From: Bettongia penicillata ogilbyi
Taxonomy: Eukaryota > Chordata > Mammalia > Diprotodontia > Potoroidae
DNA length: 64,000 nt
Assembly (NCBI GenBank): GCA_023548195.1
Contig: JAJHZJ010000694.1
Coordinates: 248,001 to 312,000, forward strand
Direction: 5' to 3'
This document shows positions 9,851 through 20,990 of this stretch, piece by piece. A program made the position numbers and the translations under genes. Positions within the stretch are counted from its first letter, which is position 1, and every line of letters starts with the position of its first letter. The notes under the pieces were generated by a model. That model was not told where the DNA came from. It did no database searches and was given only the letters and a program-made list of their open reading frames with translations.

Positions 9851-11659
9851 GAGAGGATAAGAGAACAAAGAACGGAAGCATGAACACAGAGGGTGTAGAC
9901 TTCCAACTTCATCAGTGATAGGCATGCAGTCCCATAGCCATTCACAAAGTCACTTGCTTTTTAGACACCATTAACGCCTTCTTTTAAGAAACCTTGTCAG
10001 TATAAAATAAACAAAATGATAGCAGCTCCGTCGTGCGTTATTTCTGGCAGAAGGGTCTGCCATGTACTACTGGCTAGTCTTTTGTCCTATGGTGTCGAGG
10101 TCTGCTCCAGTAACAGAGTTTGACTACTGTCCCCAAAGGACCCTGAGAAAAACAAGAGGAAATGTCTCTAGAGGGCTCAGCAGAAAAGAAGCTTTTACAT
10201 AAATAAATTCCCATTTAACGTTTTCTGGAAAAGAATTCATTAGTTATCATTTCTGACATAGTATTTATGAATTTTCTTAGCTCGGTAATAAAAGCAGCAC
10301 ATATCCAAACAAGCTTCACCACTGTCTTTGTAAAATAGAGTTCATTATCTTTTTCTTCTCCTGGAAGATTAAGGCCAATGAATAAAAGAAAGAGGGATTT
10401 TGCCCCTATATTTAGCACTCCTTACAACATCATGTCTCACAGGTATTAAAAATAGACCAAAATCAGCTGAACACGTTCTGTAAAATCATTAAAGATGGTA
10501 GGGCTTTCCAAGTGGAATATTTAAATGTATGCTACTTCCAGGCCCAGATATACTGCTTGATTTTTCTTTAATTGGAAAAATAGTTCTATAGGGAACACTT
10601 CCTAGGAAGTAACCTCCCAAGAATGAGAGGTTCAAGTAGTGCTCTCCACTATATTAGGTATTCTCCGACAACGTCCCATAGAATTAGGATACAACAGAAA
10701 GCAGTGTCAGTAGCTTAATACAGAATTGGAGGGGAAGCCAATTTATCCCCAAGACCTTCTAGTCTTCTTTCAGAGATACTCTGCCACACGCCCACCCAGG
10801 GATTTTCTTGAGCCATTCCTCCATTTCAATCTGAGAAAAATAAAAACCTAAACCAGGTCTGCTATCAACACCCAAGTGTGAAATAGTTTAGTCAGTTACC
10901 CTTTGCAAAGGTAATGACATTTTTGTTGGAGAGGGTGGGGCTTCCCTTTTTCAAGGAGGGAGTAAAACTGATATCTCCCCACCAGCAATTGGGACATTTA
11001 CCCCTGTTTCTTGAAAGTTCTTTTACCCTTTTGTTTTTAACGTGTTACTTTGTCTCTTACACTTTTAAAAGTGATAAAGCTGTCAACAACCACATTGCCC
11101 ATCTCAAAATATTCTTACCTGGAGGTAGCACACAGAGGGGCAATTGGGAGTGCCTGGGAGGTGAGATGGAAAAACACAATATTTTTCCAGGTGGTTTAGA
11201 GCTAAAAATAGAAATGTTGATTCATTTTTAAAACTTCTTTGGGCAGAGAAAGCAACCTTTATAGGGGCTGATCTAGGTGAATAGGTCTGCCACTAGGCTA
11301 GCAACGAAGTGGGAATAAGACAAGCCACTTTCCAGAGAAGAAGATCTGAGGATGGAGCTAAAAAAGAGTCCTACCCAAGGAGAAAAAATAGCTAAACAAA
11401 AAGGTTTCAAAGTGACAGACAGCAGTGTGCCCAGATTCAAGGGCTGAGCATATAGTATATAACTACAGCTGAAAAAAAAATACTTTAATACCTATCATTC
11501 TCCAGTATGGACCATTCAATTCAGTCAGGAAAGTCATTTTCATAGCACATGCTTCTTCACACGTCATGTCACTGCCTTTCCCTATTCATCCACATTTCCC
11601 AATGAGAAACAGAATCCACCAATCCCTTCTTGTGTGTCCTAGACTGAAAAGAGAGTGGG
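9851..11659. other. Repeat-poor stretch, no gene recognised
   Basis: I see no confident repeat here. The 105-codon frame at 10914-11231 has no recognisable domain and no supporting splice or promoter context. 10030-10110 is slightly richer in CpG ('ccgtcgtgcg', 'ggtgtcgagg') than its surroundings. Confidence 0.4.
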
Positions 11660-11775
11660 ATCTATACCCAAAGGCCCTATATCCAAATCTGAGCTTTCCT
11701 ATTTACTACCTACATGGTCTGAGACAAATGGTTTGACCTCTCTGGGCTTTACGTTCATGATCTGTAACAAACACT
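11660..11775 (+). mobile_element. MIR fragment
   Basis: 'tatttactacctacatggtc', 'acctctctgggctttacgtt' and 'catgatctgtaac' follow the MIR order '...acttactagctgtgtgacc ... cctctctgagcctcagtttcctcatctgtaa'. Confidence 0.6.
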
Positions 11776-12340
11776 TACTTCACCTTAGGCATTATGCTAA
11801 GGCTCTGGGGAGAAATAGAAAAAGAAAAAAGAAATAGTTTCTGTTTTCAAGGAGCTACCATTCTTGAGGGGGACAATATGCATACAAACAAGTGTGCAAA
11901 GAATACAAAGTAGTTAGGGAAGGTAGCCACTGGAAGTCTTGAGAGACAGATTCAGCGAGGCAGGGATGAAGAAGGAGCATATTACAATAACACAAGATGT
12001 CCAGTACAAAGACACAATGATGGGGGTCACAGATGGAATACTGCATGGGAGGAAAAGGTCTGAAGTAAAGGGAAATGTATTCATTATGGAATAGGAATTA
12101 TAGAAAGTACAATCAAAGGTGTGAGCAAAGCTGGAGTGGGATAAATAGATTGAAGACAATCCAAGGGATTGGAGGGCGTCAGGCTGGCAGGGGAGGCTCA
12201 GGATGTCCAAAGAGGAAAATTTGAGGAAAAGAGAAGAAGCAAAGATGTAAAGATTGCTGCTTGGGCAGCATGCAATGAAGAGATCAGACTGGATGGAGGG
12301 GATAGGATAGGACAGGATGAAGGGACAGAGATTCAGCCTT
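11776..12340 (-). mobile_element. LINE-2 (L2) 3' fragment, minus strand
   Basis: Reversed L2 tail: 'ttaggcattatgctaaggct', 'ctggggagaaatagaa', 'ttttcaaggagctaccattc', 'ttgagggggacaatatgcat'. The inner part resembles the L2 segment with 'ccaagggattggagggcg', but is poorly conserved beyond about 12230. Confidence 0.7.
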
Positions 12341-12510
12341 GGACAGTTCCTAGCCCAGTGACCCTGTGCAAGTTACTTAACTTCTGTCTGCCTCAGTTTC
12401 TTCAGGAGTAAAATGACTATCTCCCAGGGTTGTTGTGAGGCTAATATTTGTCAGGCATTTAACACTGGTGTCTGACAAACAGTAGGTACTTAATAAATTC
12501 TTATTAATCT
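12341..12510 (+). mobile_element. MIR, well preserved 3' two-thirds
   Basis: 'gtgaccctgtgcaagttact', 'gtctgcctcagtttcttcag', 'cccagggttgttgtgaggct', and the terminal 'acagtaggtacttaataaat'. Inserted at the end of an opposite-strand L2. Confidence 0.85.
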
Positions 12511-12764
12511 TTTTAAATTTTGAGTGCACTACATTTATTCATACTGAAAGTATCACCAGATGTGATTACTGATACAAGTTTCAGTGATATTTGAAGGATC
12601 ATGGAATATGAGAAAACTTCTGTTGTACAAAATGCCAAGTATCCCAGCTTTCAAACAAGGAAGAAAATAGTCTGCAAGCTATGAACTCATTAGCTAAACT
12701 TCAACTTCAATCCCTGGGAAAATTCTAGAAAGGAACATTAAAACATGAAAAGGAGTGATTACAA

Positions 12765-12995
12765 GGCAGCTAGCTGGCATAGTGGAGATACACAGTCACA
12801 AAGATATATAATAGAATCCTCTGCCTCAATCACTTTCTACCTGTGTACCTGGATAAGTCATTTCCTGCCTCAGTTTCCTCATCATGGGCTTAAGAATTGC
12901 AGCTGCCCCACAGAGTTATGAGGATCAGATGAGATATCATATGTAAAGGACTTTGTAAATCTTACAGCTACCAAATAAATGCTAACTCTTAAGAC
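12765..12995 (+). mobile_element. Marsupial CORE-SINE with tRNA-like head
   Basis: Head 'gcagctagctggcatagtgg', then 'cctgcctcagtttcctcatc', core 'ccccacagagttatgaggat', tail 'taaaggactttgtaaatctt' and 'aaataaatgctaactct'. The head-core-tail order marks a full-length, moderately diverged copy. Confidence 0.8.
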
Positions 12996-14390
12996 AAAGA
13001 GCTAGGTTGACCTTAACAAGAATGAGTCAAGCCAGATTAACCTTATTTCCTTTTTGTGACAAGCTTACTAAACCGGAAAATTCAGGAGATATAACCAACC
13101 TACATTTTAGCAAACCTTTTGATAACATATCTCATTCTAGTTTCATAGAAGAAAAGAAATTTGCAGAGTGGCTGATAATAAGGTTAGATGGATTTACATA
13201 TGGTTGAATAGCCATATTCAAATAGTTTTTCTTCATTGTTAACTGGACAAGAGGTCTCTGGAGCAAGATCTGTGCCCAGTCCTGTGCACTTTAACCTTTC
13301 AACCAATGATTTGGATAAATCAATAATGGATTTAAAATGACATAGAATTATATATTATGCAATTATAATATTTTATTATATTTATTATATTGTGTATAAT
13401 CACTAATATGATGTATTGCAATATATAATTCTTAAATAGTTATATATATATATATATACACATATATATAATTTCTAAATCCATGAGGGATGTTAATCAA
13501 ACCTGCAGATAATATCAAATTTGAGGGAATTGTTTATAAAAGACAGAATCTTTATAGAGCGGAGAGTTGGGCTAAATTTAATATAATGAAATGCAATTGG
13601 GATAAATATAAAATCTATAATCTTGAGTGGAAAAAAATTAACTTCAATAGTACTAGATGAGGGAGGAATAAGTAGCTAAAAGTTTGTCTGAAAAAGATCT
13701 GGGGGCCTTGGTGGCTCTCCAACTCAACATGACTTAGTAGTGTGATATGGCAGCCAAAAAAGCGAATGCAATATTGGCCCACATTAAGAGAAAGAGTTTT
13801 CAGACATACAGAGGGAAGAGGTCCTCTGCATTCTGCCCTAGTCAAACTATATCTGCAGTGTTGTATTCAGTTTGTGTAATATGGTTATTGATCTGATGTT
13901 GATAACCTGAAAAGCACTCAAAGGAGACCACCCAAGGCCCTTGGGTCCATGTCATATGAGGATAAAGTGAAATAACTGGGGATGATTAGCCTGAAGAAGA
14001 AATAAATAAAATATATAAAATAAAATAAAATTTAAAAACTCAGGAGAAATAAAGTATCTGTCTTCAAATATTTGAAGTGTTGTCATATAGAACAGGGATG
14101 AGACTTGTTCCATTTGGCCTGAGAAAATGGAAACAGGAAAAAGAAGTAGGAGAAGCAGATTTGGGATTAAGATCAGGAAAAATTTCCTTATAATCAGTGG
14201 TACAGAAGTAGAAGGTGTTGCCCTATTAGGTGGTGGGTCTTACTAGAGTCTTAAAGCACAAGGTAGATGACCACTTCCCAGCTATTCCATAGGAAGGGAT
14301 TCCCGTTGGGTCTAGGTTGGCCTAGACACCGAGGTCCCTCTCAACTCTAAAATTCTGTCATCATTTAGCACTTCGTGACAGTTATATTAT
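12996..14390 (+). mobile_element. LINE L3/CR1 with reverse-transcriptase relics
   Basis: The plus strand keeps RT codons: 'LTKPENSGD' then 'HFSKPFDNISHS' at about 13100-13135 (family motif DFSKAFDTVSH), and at about 13265-13320 GSVPSPVHFNLSTNDLDK (family QGSVLGPVLFNIFINDLDK). Downstream words 'gaaaaagatctgggggcctt', 'atggcagccaaaaaagcgaa', 'tctgccctagtcaaactata' and 'tcaaatatttgaagtgttgt' follow the CR1/L3 order, ending near 14365 with 'gaggtccctctcaactctaa'. It has many stops and shifts, and an AT-rich insert at 13326-13484. It is dead. Confidence 0.85.
13326..13484. repeat. AT-rich fold-back insert within the L3 copy
   Basis: A nearly pure A/T segment bounded by a perfect 9-bp inverted repeat, 'atggattta' (13326-13334) and 'taaatccat' (13476-13484). 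A second, inner inverted repeat pairs 13344-13363 with 13415-13432 (18 of 20 bases, two-base bulge). It breaks the L3 reading order between the 'ATGGC' and 'TCAAATTTGCAGAT' parts. It contains (TA)n at 13440-13470. No target duplication is obvious. Confidence 0.55.
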
Positions 14391-14440
14391 CCTATACAAC
14401 TGTTCCCTAAATGTTTTTCTAACATGGGCCAAGAGTCCAT
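14391..14440. other. Short unassigned spacer
   Basis: Between the L3 end and an L2 tip. Nothing recognised. Confidence 0.3.
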
Positions 14441-14520
14441 TTCAGTGTAGGTCCCACAGTGCTCATCACATAGGATGGACTGTACAAATGCTTATGAACT
14501 AATTGCTAATATGGGATCTC
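14441..14520 (+). mobile_element. LINE-2 (L2) 3' tip
   Basis: 'gtcccacagtgctcatcaca', 'taggatgga', and 'caaatgcttatgaacta' resemble the terminal L2 words. Confidence 0.5.
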
Positions 14521-15160
14521 CCCATCCACATGGAGCACTAATTCTCCTTAACACAATAGGTGCCTAAATAGGAATTGTATGAGGGCAACACTAACTGATG
14601 AAACGATTGAAACCAAATCTGCTTGATTAGCAGTTCAGACTCCTAACACTGTTTTTGCTATTAGATGATTAGATAGACAGATTGTTGTCTCTCTAGAATA
14701 AAGCAACAAGAATTCAAGAATTATCCTTTATATTAAACTTACAAAATCAAATGCTTTTGAACAGCCAAGCCATTCACTTTATCAGTATTTTTCTTGGCAG
14801 CTTGTTTCCAACAAGGTGTCTCCCATATTAAGGTTATGCAACATAATTCCTTAGTAAAAGATAACAGCTGTTAACTGCGATGACCCTTTGAATATTAATA
14901 TTGAGTGATGCATTAACTAGGAGACTTTTGCTTGACAAGATGTTTGCCACTACCATGGAGAATACTTACTAGATCTAAGTGTATATAAATGGTGAGACCA
15001 TCCAGATGCTATTTTGTAGATGACACTATGTTATTCATATAAAGCCTCAAAACATTGCAGAATCTCCTAAATGAAATCCACAATAACTCAAAAGAGTTTG
15101 GAAAAACTAACTCAGTGAAAAATATCTATTTTCCAGAAAATGATACATAACTGGATGGAG
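14521..15160. other. Repeat-poor stretch with two perfect 12-bp palindromes
   Basis: No repeat family seen. 14862-14873 reads taacagctgtta (with a CAGCTG E-box) and 14891-14902 reads aatattaatatt; both are perfectly self-complementary. They could be binding sites, but this is not shown. Confidence 0.4.
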
Positions 15161-15305
15161 TTTTTAATGCCTCTTAGAATTCCAAAACTCAGTTCAAGCA
15201 ATAGAGCAGTGTAGGAGGCCTTTCCTGATCCAGGAAGATGGTAAAGTGCTCCCCAACCCAAAGTTACTTCACTTATTTTGTATATATTTTGCATGGACAC
15301 AGTAT
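15161..15305 (+). mobile_element. LINE-2 (L2) 3' fragment
   Basis: 'ggaggcctttcctgatccag', 'gtgctccccaacccaaagtt' and 'attttgtatatattttgcat' match L2 'gaagcctttcctgatcccc ... tattttgtatatactttg'. Confidence 0.65.
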
Positions 15306-15525
15306 GGTATACCACATTGTGAATAGAGAGCTGGCCCTAGGTTTAATTACCTCCCCCTTTTGGTACATGGGTTCAGTTATTTAACCTTTTAATGCCCCCA
15401 GGAATTATCTAAGATTATTAATTGCAAGGGAAAGACTGAGTTTTACAGAGCACAGAAATAACCTCACTGAGAATTCCCTGCACCAGTAAAGTCACTGGTC
15501 TGACCAAAGACAAAAACATTTTGCA
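15306..15525 (+). mobile_element. Marsupial tRNA-type SINE, long-body family, copy 1
   Basis: Starts in the head at 'gagagctggccctaggttta', then 'tgcccccaggaattatctaa', 'gattattaattgcaaggg' and the tail 'gagaattccctgcaccagta', 'aagtcactggtc'. Same body as 28500-28760 and 31444-31656. Confidence 0.65.
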
Positions 15526-15925
15526 TATCCTTCTGTAGGTCTCCCTCAACTCACTTTCCCAACTTGAACTCCGGGAGGTTTGAAGTCCTCGTCGCCCCAC
15601 AGGTAATGACCACCACTCTTCCTCTTGGTTCAAGGGGTAGTCCTGAGAGTTTCTGGGGTTTCATTCATAAACCCTAATTACTATGCTTCCCACTGTTTAC
15701 CACCTGGACTTAATTAGTATTTGCAAAGGGTATATTTACTAAACAGATAGTATAGGAAGAGTTGTGATAGAAATAATCCCTTAAAACTAGGGGCATGCTC
15801 CCCACTTTTATACACAAATTTCCTGAAGTAAACTCAAACTTGTAGTAAAATGATAGTGGGACATGTATAGGAAACCCATGTGCCAAAAGGGGTCCATGGC
15901 TCCTATTTACTAATCCATTTCTCTC
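15526..15925. other. No feature recognised
   Basis: No repeat or gene recognised. Confidence 0.4.
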
Positions 15926-15928
15926 ACT

Positions 15929-16023
15929 GTCTTTCTGTCTCTGTCTCTCTGTCTCTCCCTCTGTCTCTCTGTCTCTCTCTGTCTCTCTCTCTCTGTCTCT
16001 CTCTCTCTGTCTCTCTCTCTCTC

Positions 16024-16083
<60 letters not shown>
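15929..16083. repeat. Long (CT)n / (CTCTGT)n microsatellite
   Basis: About 155 bases of pyrimidine repeat: interrupted ctctgt/ctctctgt units up to about 16020, then nearly pure (CT)n from about 16026 to 16082. An open frame of 69 codons over it (Ser-Leu repeats) is only a by-product. Pure polypurine-polypyrimidine mirror sequence can adopt triplex (H-DNA). Confidence 0.95.
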
Positions 16084-16084
<1 letters not shown>

Positions 16085-16585
16085 GTTGAAGTCTTTATAA
16101 AGACATTAAAAACAACTTATAAAGTTTCCCTGAATATCTACTGGGCTCTGAGGGTCAATGCTCATGTCAAAATACCAAAACTGCCTTTCCTCAGTGTTTG
16201 TAGTTGACCCTCAATGTGTCTCTTGCATCCAATGAAGATGTTGCAGTCACTGCTACTACATGTTCCAATGGACAGAAATGGACCCTTCAGGTGTTTTGAC
16301 CTTTTGAACTTCACAGGGTCTTAACTCTGAAAATTCCATCTCTGCATACATACCCTGTTATCTTTTCTCAGGAAATATTCAGTTATCCCTTAGGACATCT
16401 CTCCCTATTCATAGCTTGATGTATCATCTTCTGTATCATGTTCAGTGACACTGCCAGTATGGTCAGTGGAGTGAGAGGATTAGCTAGAGGAAAACTCCCA
16501 AACCAACTTCTGCTTAGGGACCTGGAATTTCATTCACTCAGGAATTTGGAGTCCTCCCACTTGAAGGACTCTGAACTAGCTTACT
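16084..16585. other. No feature recognised
   Basis: No repeat or gene recognised. Confidence 0.4.
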
Positions 16586-16613
16586 ACACGCACACACACA
16601 CACACACACACAC
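16586..16613. repeat. (CA)n microsatellite
   Basis: About 14 near-perfect CA units, followed by a C-rich end. Confidence 0.95.
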
Positions 16614-16739
16614 CCCACCCCAAAAGTAAGACGTAATCTCCAACCAATCACAAGATATACCGTGTGGTGTCATCTGTCTTTACCTAATGACCAGAGTCCC
16701 TACAATCCTTTCAAAGGAAGAAATTGTTCCTACTTAGTT

Positions 16740-16940
16740 TACTTTTGATTCATTGATTGACTAGACCAATATGTCTTCAGTCAATAATTGGGTATGGAAG
16801 TGGTCTCTCATTCTTCACTAATATTGGTACATGCTCTCTCTCCTAGCAGAATGTAGCATGCCCTTGGGGGGAGAAACTAGGTCATTTTTACATTCTATCC
16901 GGAGCACCTTGAACATAGTAGGAACAATAAATTCTTATAG
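16740..16940 (+). mobile_element. LINE-2 (L2) 3' end
   Basis: 'cctagcagaatgtagcatgc', 'catttttacattctatccgg', then 'agcaccttgaacatagtagg' and 'aataaattcttatagatgga'. Confidence 0.65.
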
Positions 16941-17169
16941 ATGGATAAGAGATCCCTTTCAGCTTCAAATTCTAGGACCTTATAAGTGTCATGAATATTA
17001 TATCAAAGAGCAACAAAGAATCCCAATTTAATCCACAATATTGTGAAAAGTTATCGAGGGAGTACACAATTCCCCATTGGTCATATACCCAAGGATTGAC
17101 AAAAATGGGTAACAGAGCATTTAATGAGGCTGGTACTCTATCAAGCCTATGATTTAACTGAAAAATGAA

Positions 17170-17335
17170 GCATGCTATAATGGATATAACACCAGTAGTT
17201 GGAGCCCAGGAAATGGGTTCAAATCCCACATACTACATCTGTGAGCTTGGGATCCTCTCTTCACCTGTAAAATGAGCGAACTAAACTAGATGACCTCTCG
17301 TTTTCCAGATCTATATCTATGATTTTAACATATAA
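17170..17335 (+). mobile_element. Marsupial CORE-SINE remnant
   Basis: 'aatgggttcaaatcccacat' (B-box region), 'cttcacctgtaaaatgagcg', 'actagatgacctctcg' and the tail 'ccagatctatatctatgatt'. Confidence 0.75.
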
Positions 17336-18890
17336 TAATAAACTAACTGCCTGGATTAAGAAAATCCATGTTCCTGTCTGCTAGTCTGCAGCTATACAAT
17401 TTAAGTGCTCTCCTCCCACAGCTCTGAACCAAGAGATAGGATCAATAGTAAGTTAAATAGCACCTTGAACATCCTTATAGAATTCCCCAGCAGGTAGGCA
17501 GCAATTCATTTTTTATATGGGACAAGGAGTATAAGTAAAGGCAAGGGAGATGATGTTTATGAACTCACAGGTCCATTAGAGCTTGGGAACAAACTTCTAT
17601 TTTATTCAACCACAAGTCGCAATAAGCCAAACTCTTAGTACATATCCAGCAGATTGTCTGTTTCATTTACATCAATACCTCTACCTCCGATAACTTCCAG
17701 GGAATATTTCCTTAAGCTCAGCACACAAAAACGAATCATCACATGCCAATAAATGGCTAAATTCTGCATTTCTTCAGTTTTAAATAGTAAATCAGCATGA
17801 TTTTATGTGCTATTTACAGTGATATCTTGTCAAACTGATAATTGTATTTTGTTCCAAATCTGTGGGAACGGATTATATTTCTTAATTTAATTTTTTTTTG
17901 GGGGGGAAGGATGAGATTGGTTCAGAAAAGACTTTTGAAAGTTCGGGTCACCAACAGGGCTATCAATAATCACTATGTCGATCAACTGAATTAGTGTTAT
18001 TAAGCAACTTGATTTAGGATGCCTAAGTAATAGTTTTAAAAGATTACCAGTTGCCAGACTATTGGATCAATCCGCTGCGATTACCCATAGTAGGTACTAT
18101 TATTGTACTGATAATTGCACTATTTAGCAACTTTTTCTTAGGCTTTTGTAATTTATACTTGTTTGGCCATTCTTCATTTGACATAAATAAGCATGTTAAC
18201 ATCCTAGCTGCCTTCAGTTATTAACAGGTCATATCTCACGAATGAACCGAATTTAGAGAGCTGTTGTCCCTGCTTCTCTATGCCCCACCCCAAAATTCAC
18301 ATAGCATTATGCTTGATGCACAACACTGCCAAACGTCTGTTACCAGACCATTAATAAAGACGTGGAAACTGCTTCCAAATGATGGCAATTGTCTATAATG
18401 ATTAAACAAAACATGGTTTCACATTACATTGAGTTGGCATTTGGATGTAATTGTCTTGAACTCTTTGGTATAGAGGAACTATATAAATTATTATTATTTA
18501 GCAGCAGCCATAATAAGAAAAAATAATAAGTCAGTCAGGTTTTACCAGATTATAATTTGTTAGCGTTTCATAGAAGTTTATTTTGTAGATAAAAGTTTGT
18601 AACTATTTTTCAGGGAATGTGGGCATAGTTTATTAGTTTTTCAGAGAATGTGGACAGTGCCATAAAATGTCTCAGTATGAGAAGCACCTTAGAAATGAAA
18701 TAAGTATCAGTCTTTGTATGCATTATATGTTGGGCAAAAATCCCATAATCTACAGTTAGATTAGCTTTACTCCATCCTCCATCGTGACAAATCATTTAGC
18801 GCTGTTTAAAATCAATTGAAGTCAATACACTTTTAAAGAAGGCTATTAGCAATGCCTAAAACAAGTACTAACTTCCACTAAAGTCCTATT
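17336..18890. other. Repeat-poor, homeodomain-site-rich block
   Basis: No interspersed repeat recognised over about 1.5 kb. The centre (about 17750-18500) has many TAAT/ATTA cores, for example 'tataatgattaaac', 'gataattgcactatttagc' and 'gttcgggtcaccaacaggg'. The low repeat content and motif density resemble a developmental enhancer region. That is inference only; there is no coding signal. Confidence 0.35.
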
Positions 18891-20909
18891 CTGATGTTTC
18901 ATCATGGGGTGGATGGCACCATGGGTTCTCAAAGGCTATGCCTGCTGAGCTGAAGCTCTGGCAGGTCCAACCAGGCTGGGAAGGCTGTCTATAATAAGGT
19001 GCAGAGTGGTTAGGATTTCATTAATGGAGGAAGTACCACACCAATTAAATCACTTGAAGTATCCTTAAAGTATTTAAGTGGAGTACTAGAGCAATCCAAA
19101 TGTCAAGTTACTTATGACTTGAGATAAAATGAAAGACAAAGCAACGAGCCCATTAAAAAGTACTTGTGAGCTTTACAACTTTTTAAAGATAGACACAAGA
19201 AGACAGGAATCCTATTTGGACAGGGCTATATTTATTCTGCTCAGATGAAGTCAAAGCAAATGGCCCTGAAGAGGTCTCTGTACTTGGAAAGAACTCCTTG
19301 GTGTCTTTTCGGATTTCCATACATACGTCCAACAAGACAGATTTCCTTCTACCCATTCACCTCTTCGTGTTCCCCACTACTCCCAGACAATTTCGTGACT
19401 GCTCATCAAAAGAAGAAAAAAATAACAGAATTCATGACTTGAGCTCCTTCCTTTGCCAAGGACAAAAAAGTCCAAGCCAGAAGGTTTACAAAGAGGCTTT
19501 AAAAAGCCTGCTGCTACAATCACAGATATTTCTGAATGAGGCCCAAGAATGGGTCGGCTTTTAAGTGGAAAGTGTAATGAGGACACGATAAATATAGCTT
19601 AAAATTTGTAAATCATTTTTGAATTTGGTAACATAAGTCGGGACCATAAGTATGTGGTCAGAAGGCAATCATAAGAAATATCTGCATGTAGGAAATGCAG
19701 ATTTCCACCATCAACCACAACCTGCTGCTTCAGTGCAACAAGGACAAGTGAAACAAACAAAAAAAAAAGAATTCACCTGAAACAGCCTCATAAAATGTTT
19801 ATTTAACAAGAATCCTTCAGTGTTTTGATGAAATTGAGTGTCAGACTTTGGCCCATTTGCAGCATGTAAATCTTATAACTTAAGTGATTCATTTACATGT
19901 GAAAGGTCAGAAAATCAGCTGTGAGTCCACAGAAACAACTTACTCCAGGATGGTTTAGAGCCCTTTCTCAAGTCACTGAAGCTTGCATACTGGAGTGACT
20001 GAGAGTTTTTATACTTGTGGGGACCACTCTGGTGAAAAATTCCAGAAAAGAGACAGATATGAAGTAAGAACTCAGCTCTTGAGGAATCACTTAGATTTCT
20101 CTTTCTGCTCTCTACCCTCCAACAGTAATAGCATTTTGCAAGCAGAAGTATTACAGCTATAGGAGAAATGCATTTGGAACATAGCCTGAGAGGAGAATCC
20201 AAGGATATACCTTCAATGGCTTCCACCTCAACCTTCTGTGATGGGGTTTGGAAGACAGAGAACCCAGTTCCTGAATCAAGTCTCTGAGGGAGTAGTGCTG
20301 GGGAGATATCTATCCACTGGTCCTAAATAAGGGTTGTGAGCCTTCCCCAAAGTGGACTTTAACTGAAGCTGAAACTGGATACAGCCGAGCCCATAGTCAA
20401 GCCACAGAGAGGTACACAGCCCAGAAGTGATGCTCCACGAAGAGTAGGACATGTCCCATAAAGGCACCATGACAAGTAAGAAGCAGTTCAAAGACACCAC
20501 ATTTAGACATAAGTGGTCCTATAGGACCAGAGTTACAGACTGTCCCCCCACTTTTGGGGGGGTCATTCATAACTTATCTTTATACTTACTCATTCTCCCA
20601 ATTTATGATGCATATACTTATGAAAGTATGTCCAGTGGGGGTGAGGGGGTGGAGGGAGAAAACTCTGATATGAATCTACTTAGAGCACTTAAATAAAATG
20701 CATTTTCTCTGTGTCTTTTGGTTGACTACTAAAAGATAAACATATGAGCCTTGAGCCTAGAATAACCATTCTTCTCAACTCATGAAGTTGCCTAGGATGT
20801 GGAAAAGATAACTAACTTGTCTAGAAAATATTTACACCTTTCTGACTGTAAGACAAGCTGAATGTCCACTACACCATGCATGCTCACCTACGAAGTATAC
20901 TCATTTAAC
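18891..20909. other. Unassigned sequence, no gene recognised
   Basis: No confident repeat. Minus-strand frames of 103 codons (20226-19915) and 74 codons (20500-20276) show no recognisable domain, signal peptide or homologue. Confidence 0.35.
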
Positions 20910-20990
20910 GACATGATGTCATTTGCATATTACCCGCCTACCCATGCAGGGACCAACTCCTATATAACACAGAGTAGAATAGCGTTTCAG
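20910..20990 (+). promoter_or_regulatory. Promoter-like cluster: CRE-like site, octamer, TATA
   Basis: TGATGTCA (20914-20921, one base from the CRE TGACGTCA) overlaps a perfect octamer ATTTGCAT (20921-20928, the POU/OCT site). A TATA-like CTATATAA (20960-20967) follows 31 bases later. Octamer followed by TATA at this spacing is the arrangement in histone H2B and immunoglobulin promoters. No coding frame follows, so it could drive a non-coding RNA, belong to an unrecognised LTR, or be chance. Confidence 0.35.

Noticed and set aside
10914..11231. 105-codon plus-strand frame
   Set aside because: No domain, no splice or promoter context, and frames of this length are expected by chance in 64 kb of AT-rich DNA.
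15880..16089. 69-codon Ser/Leu-repeat open frame
   Set aside because: It is the translation of the CT microsatellite; no initiation context or conserved protein.
19915..20500. 103- and 74-codon minus-strand frames, considered as exons of one gene
   Set aside because: No motif, no convincing acceptor/donor pair between them, and no homologue recognised.
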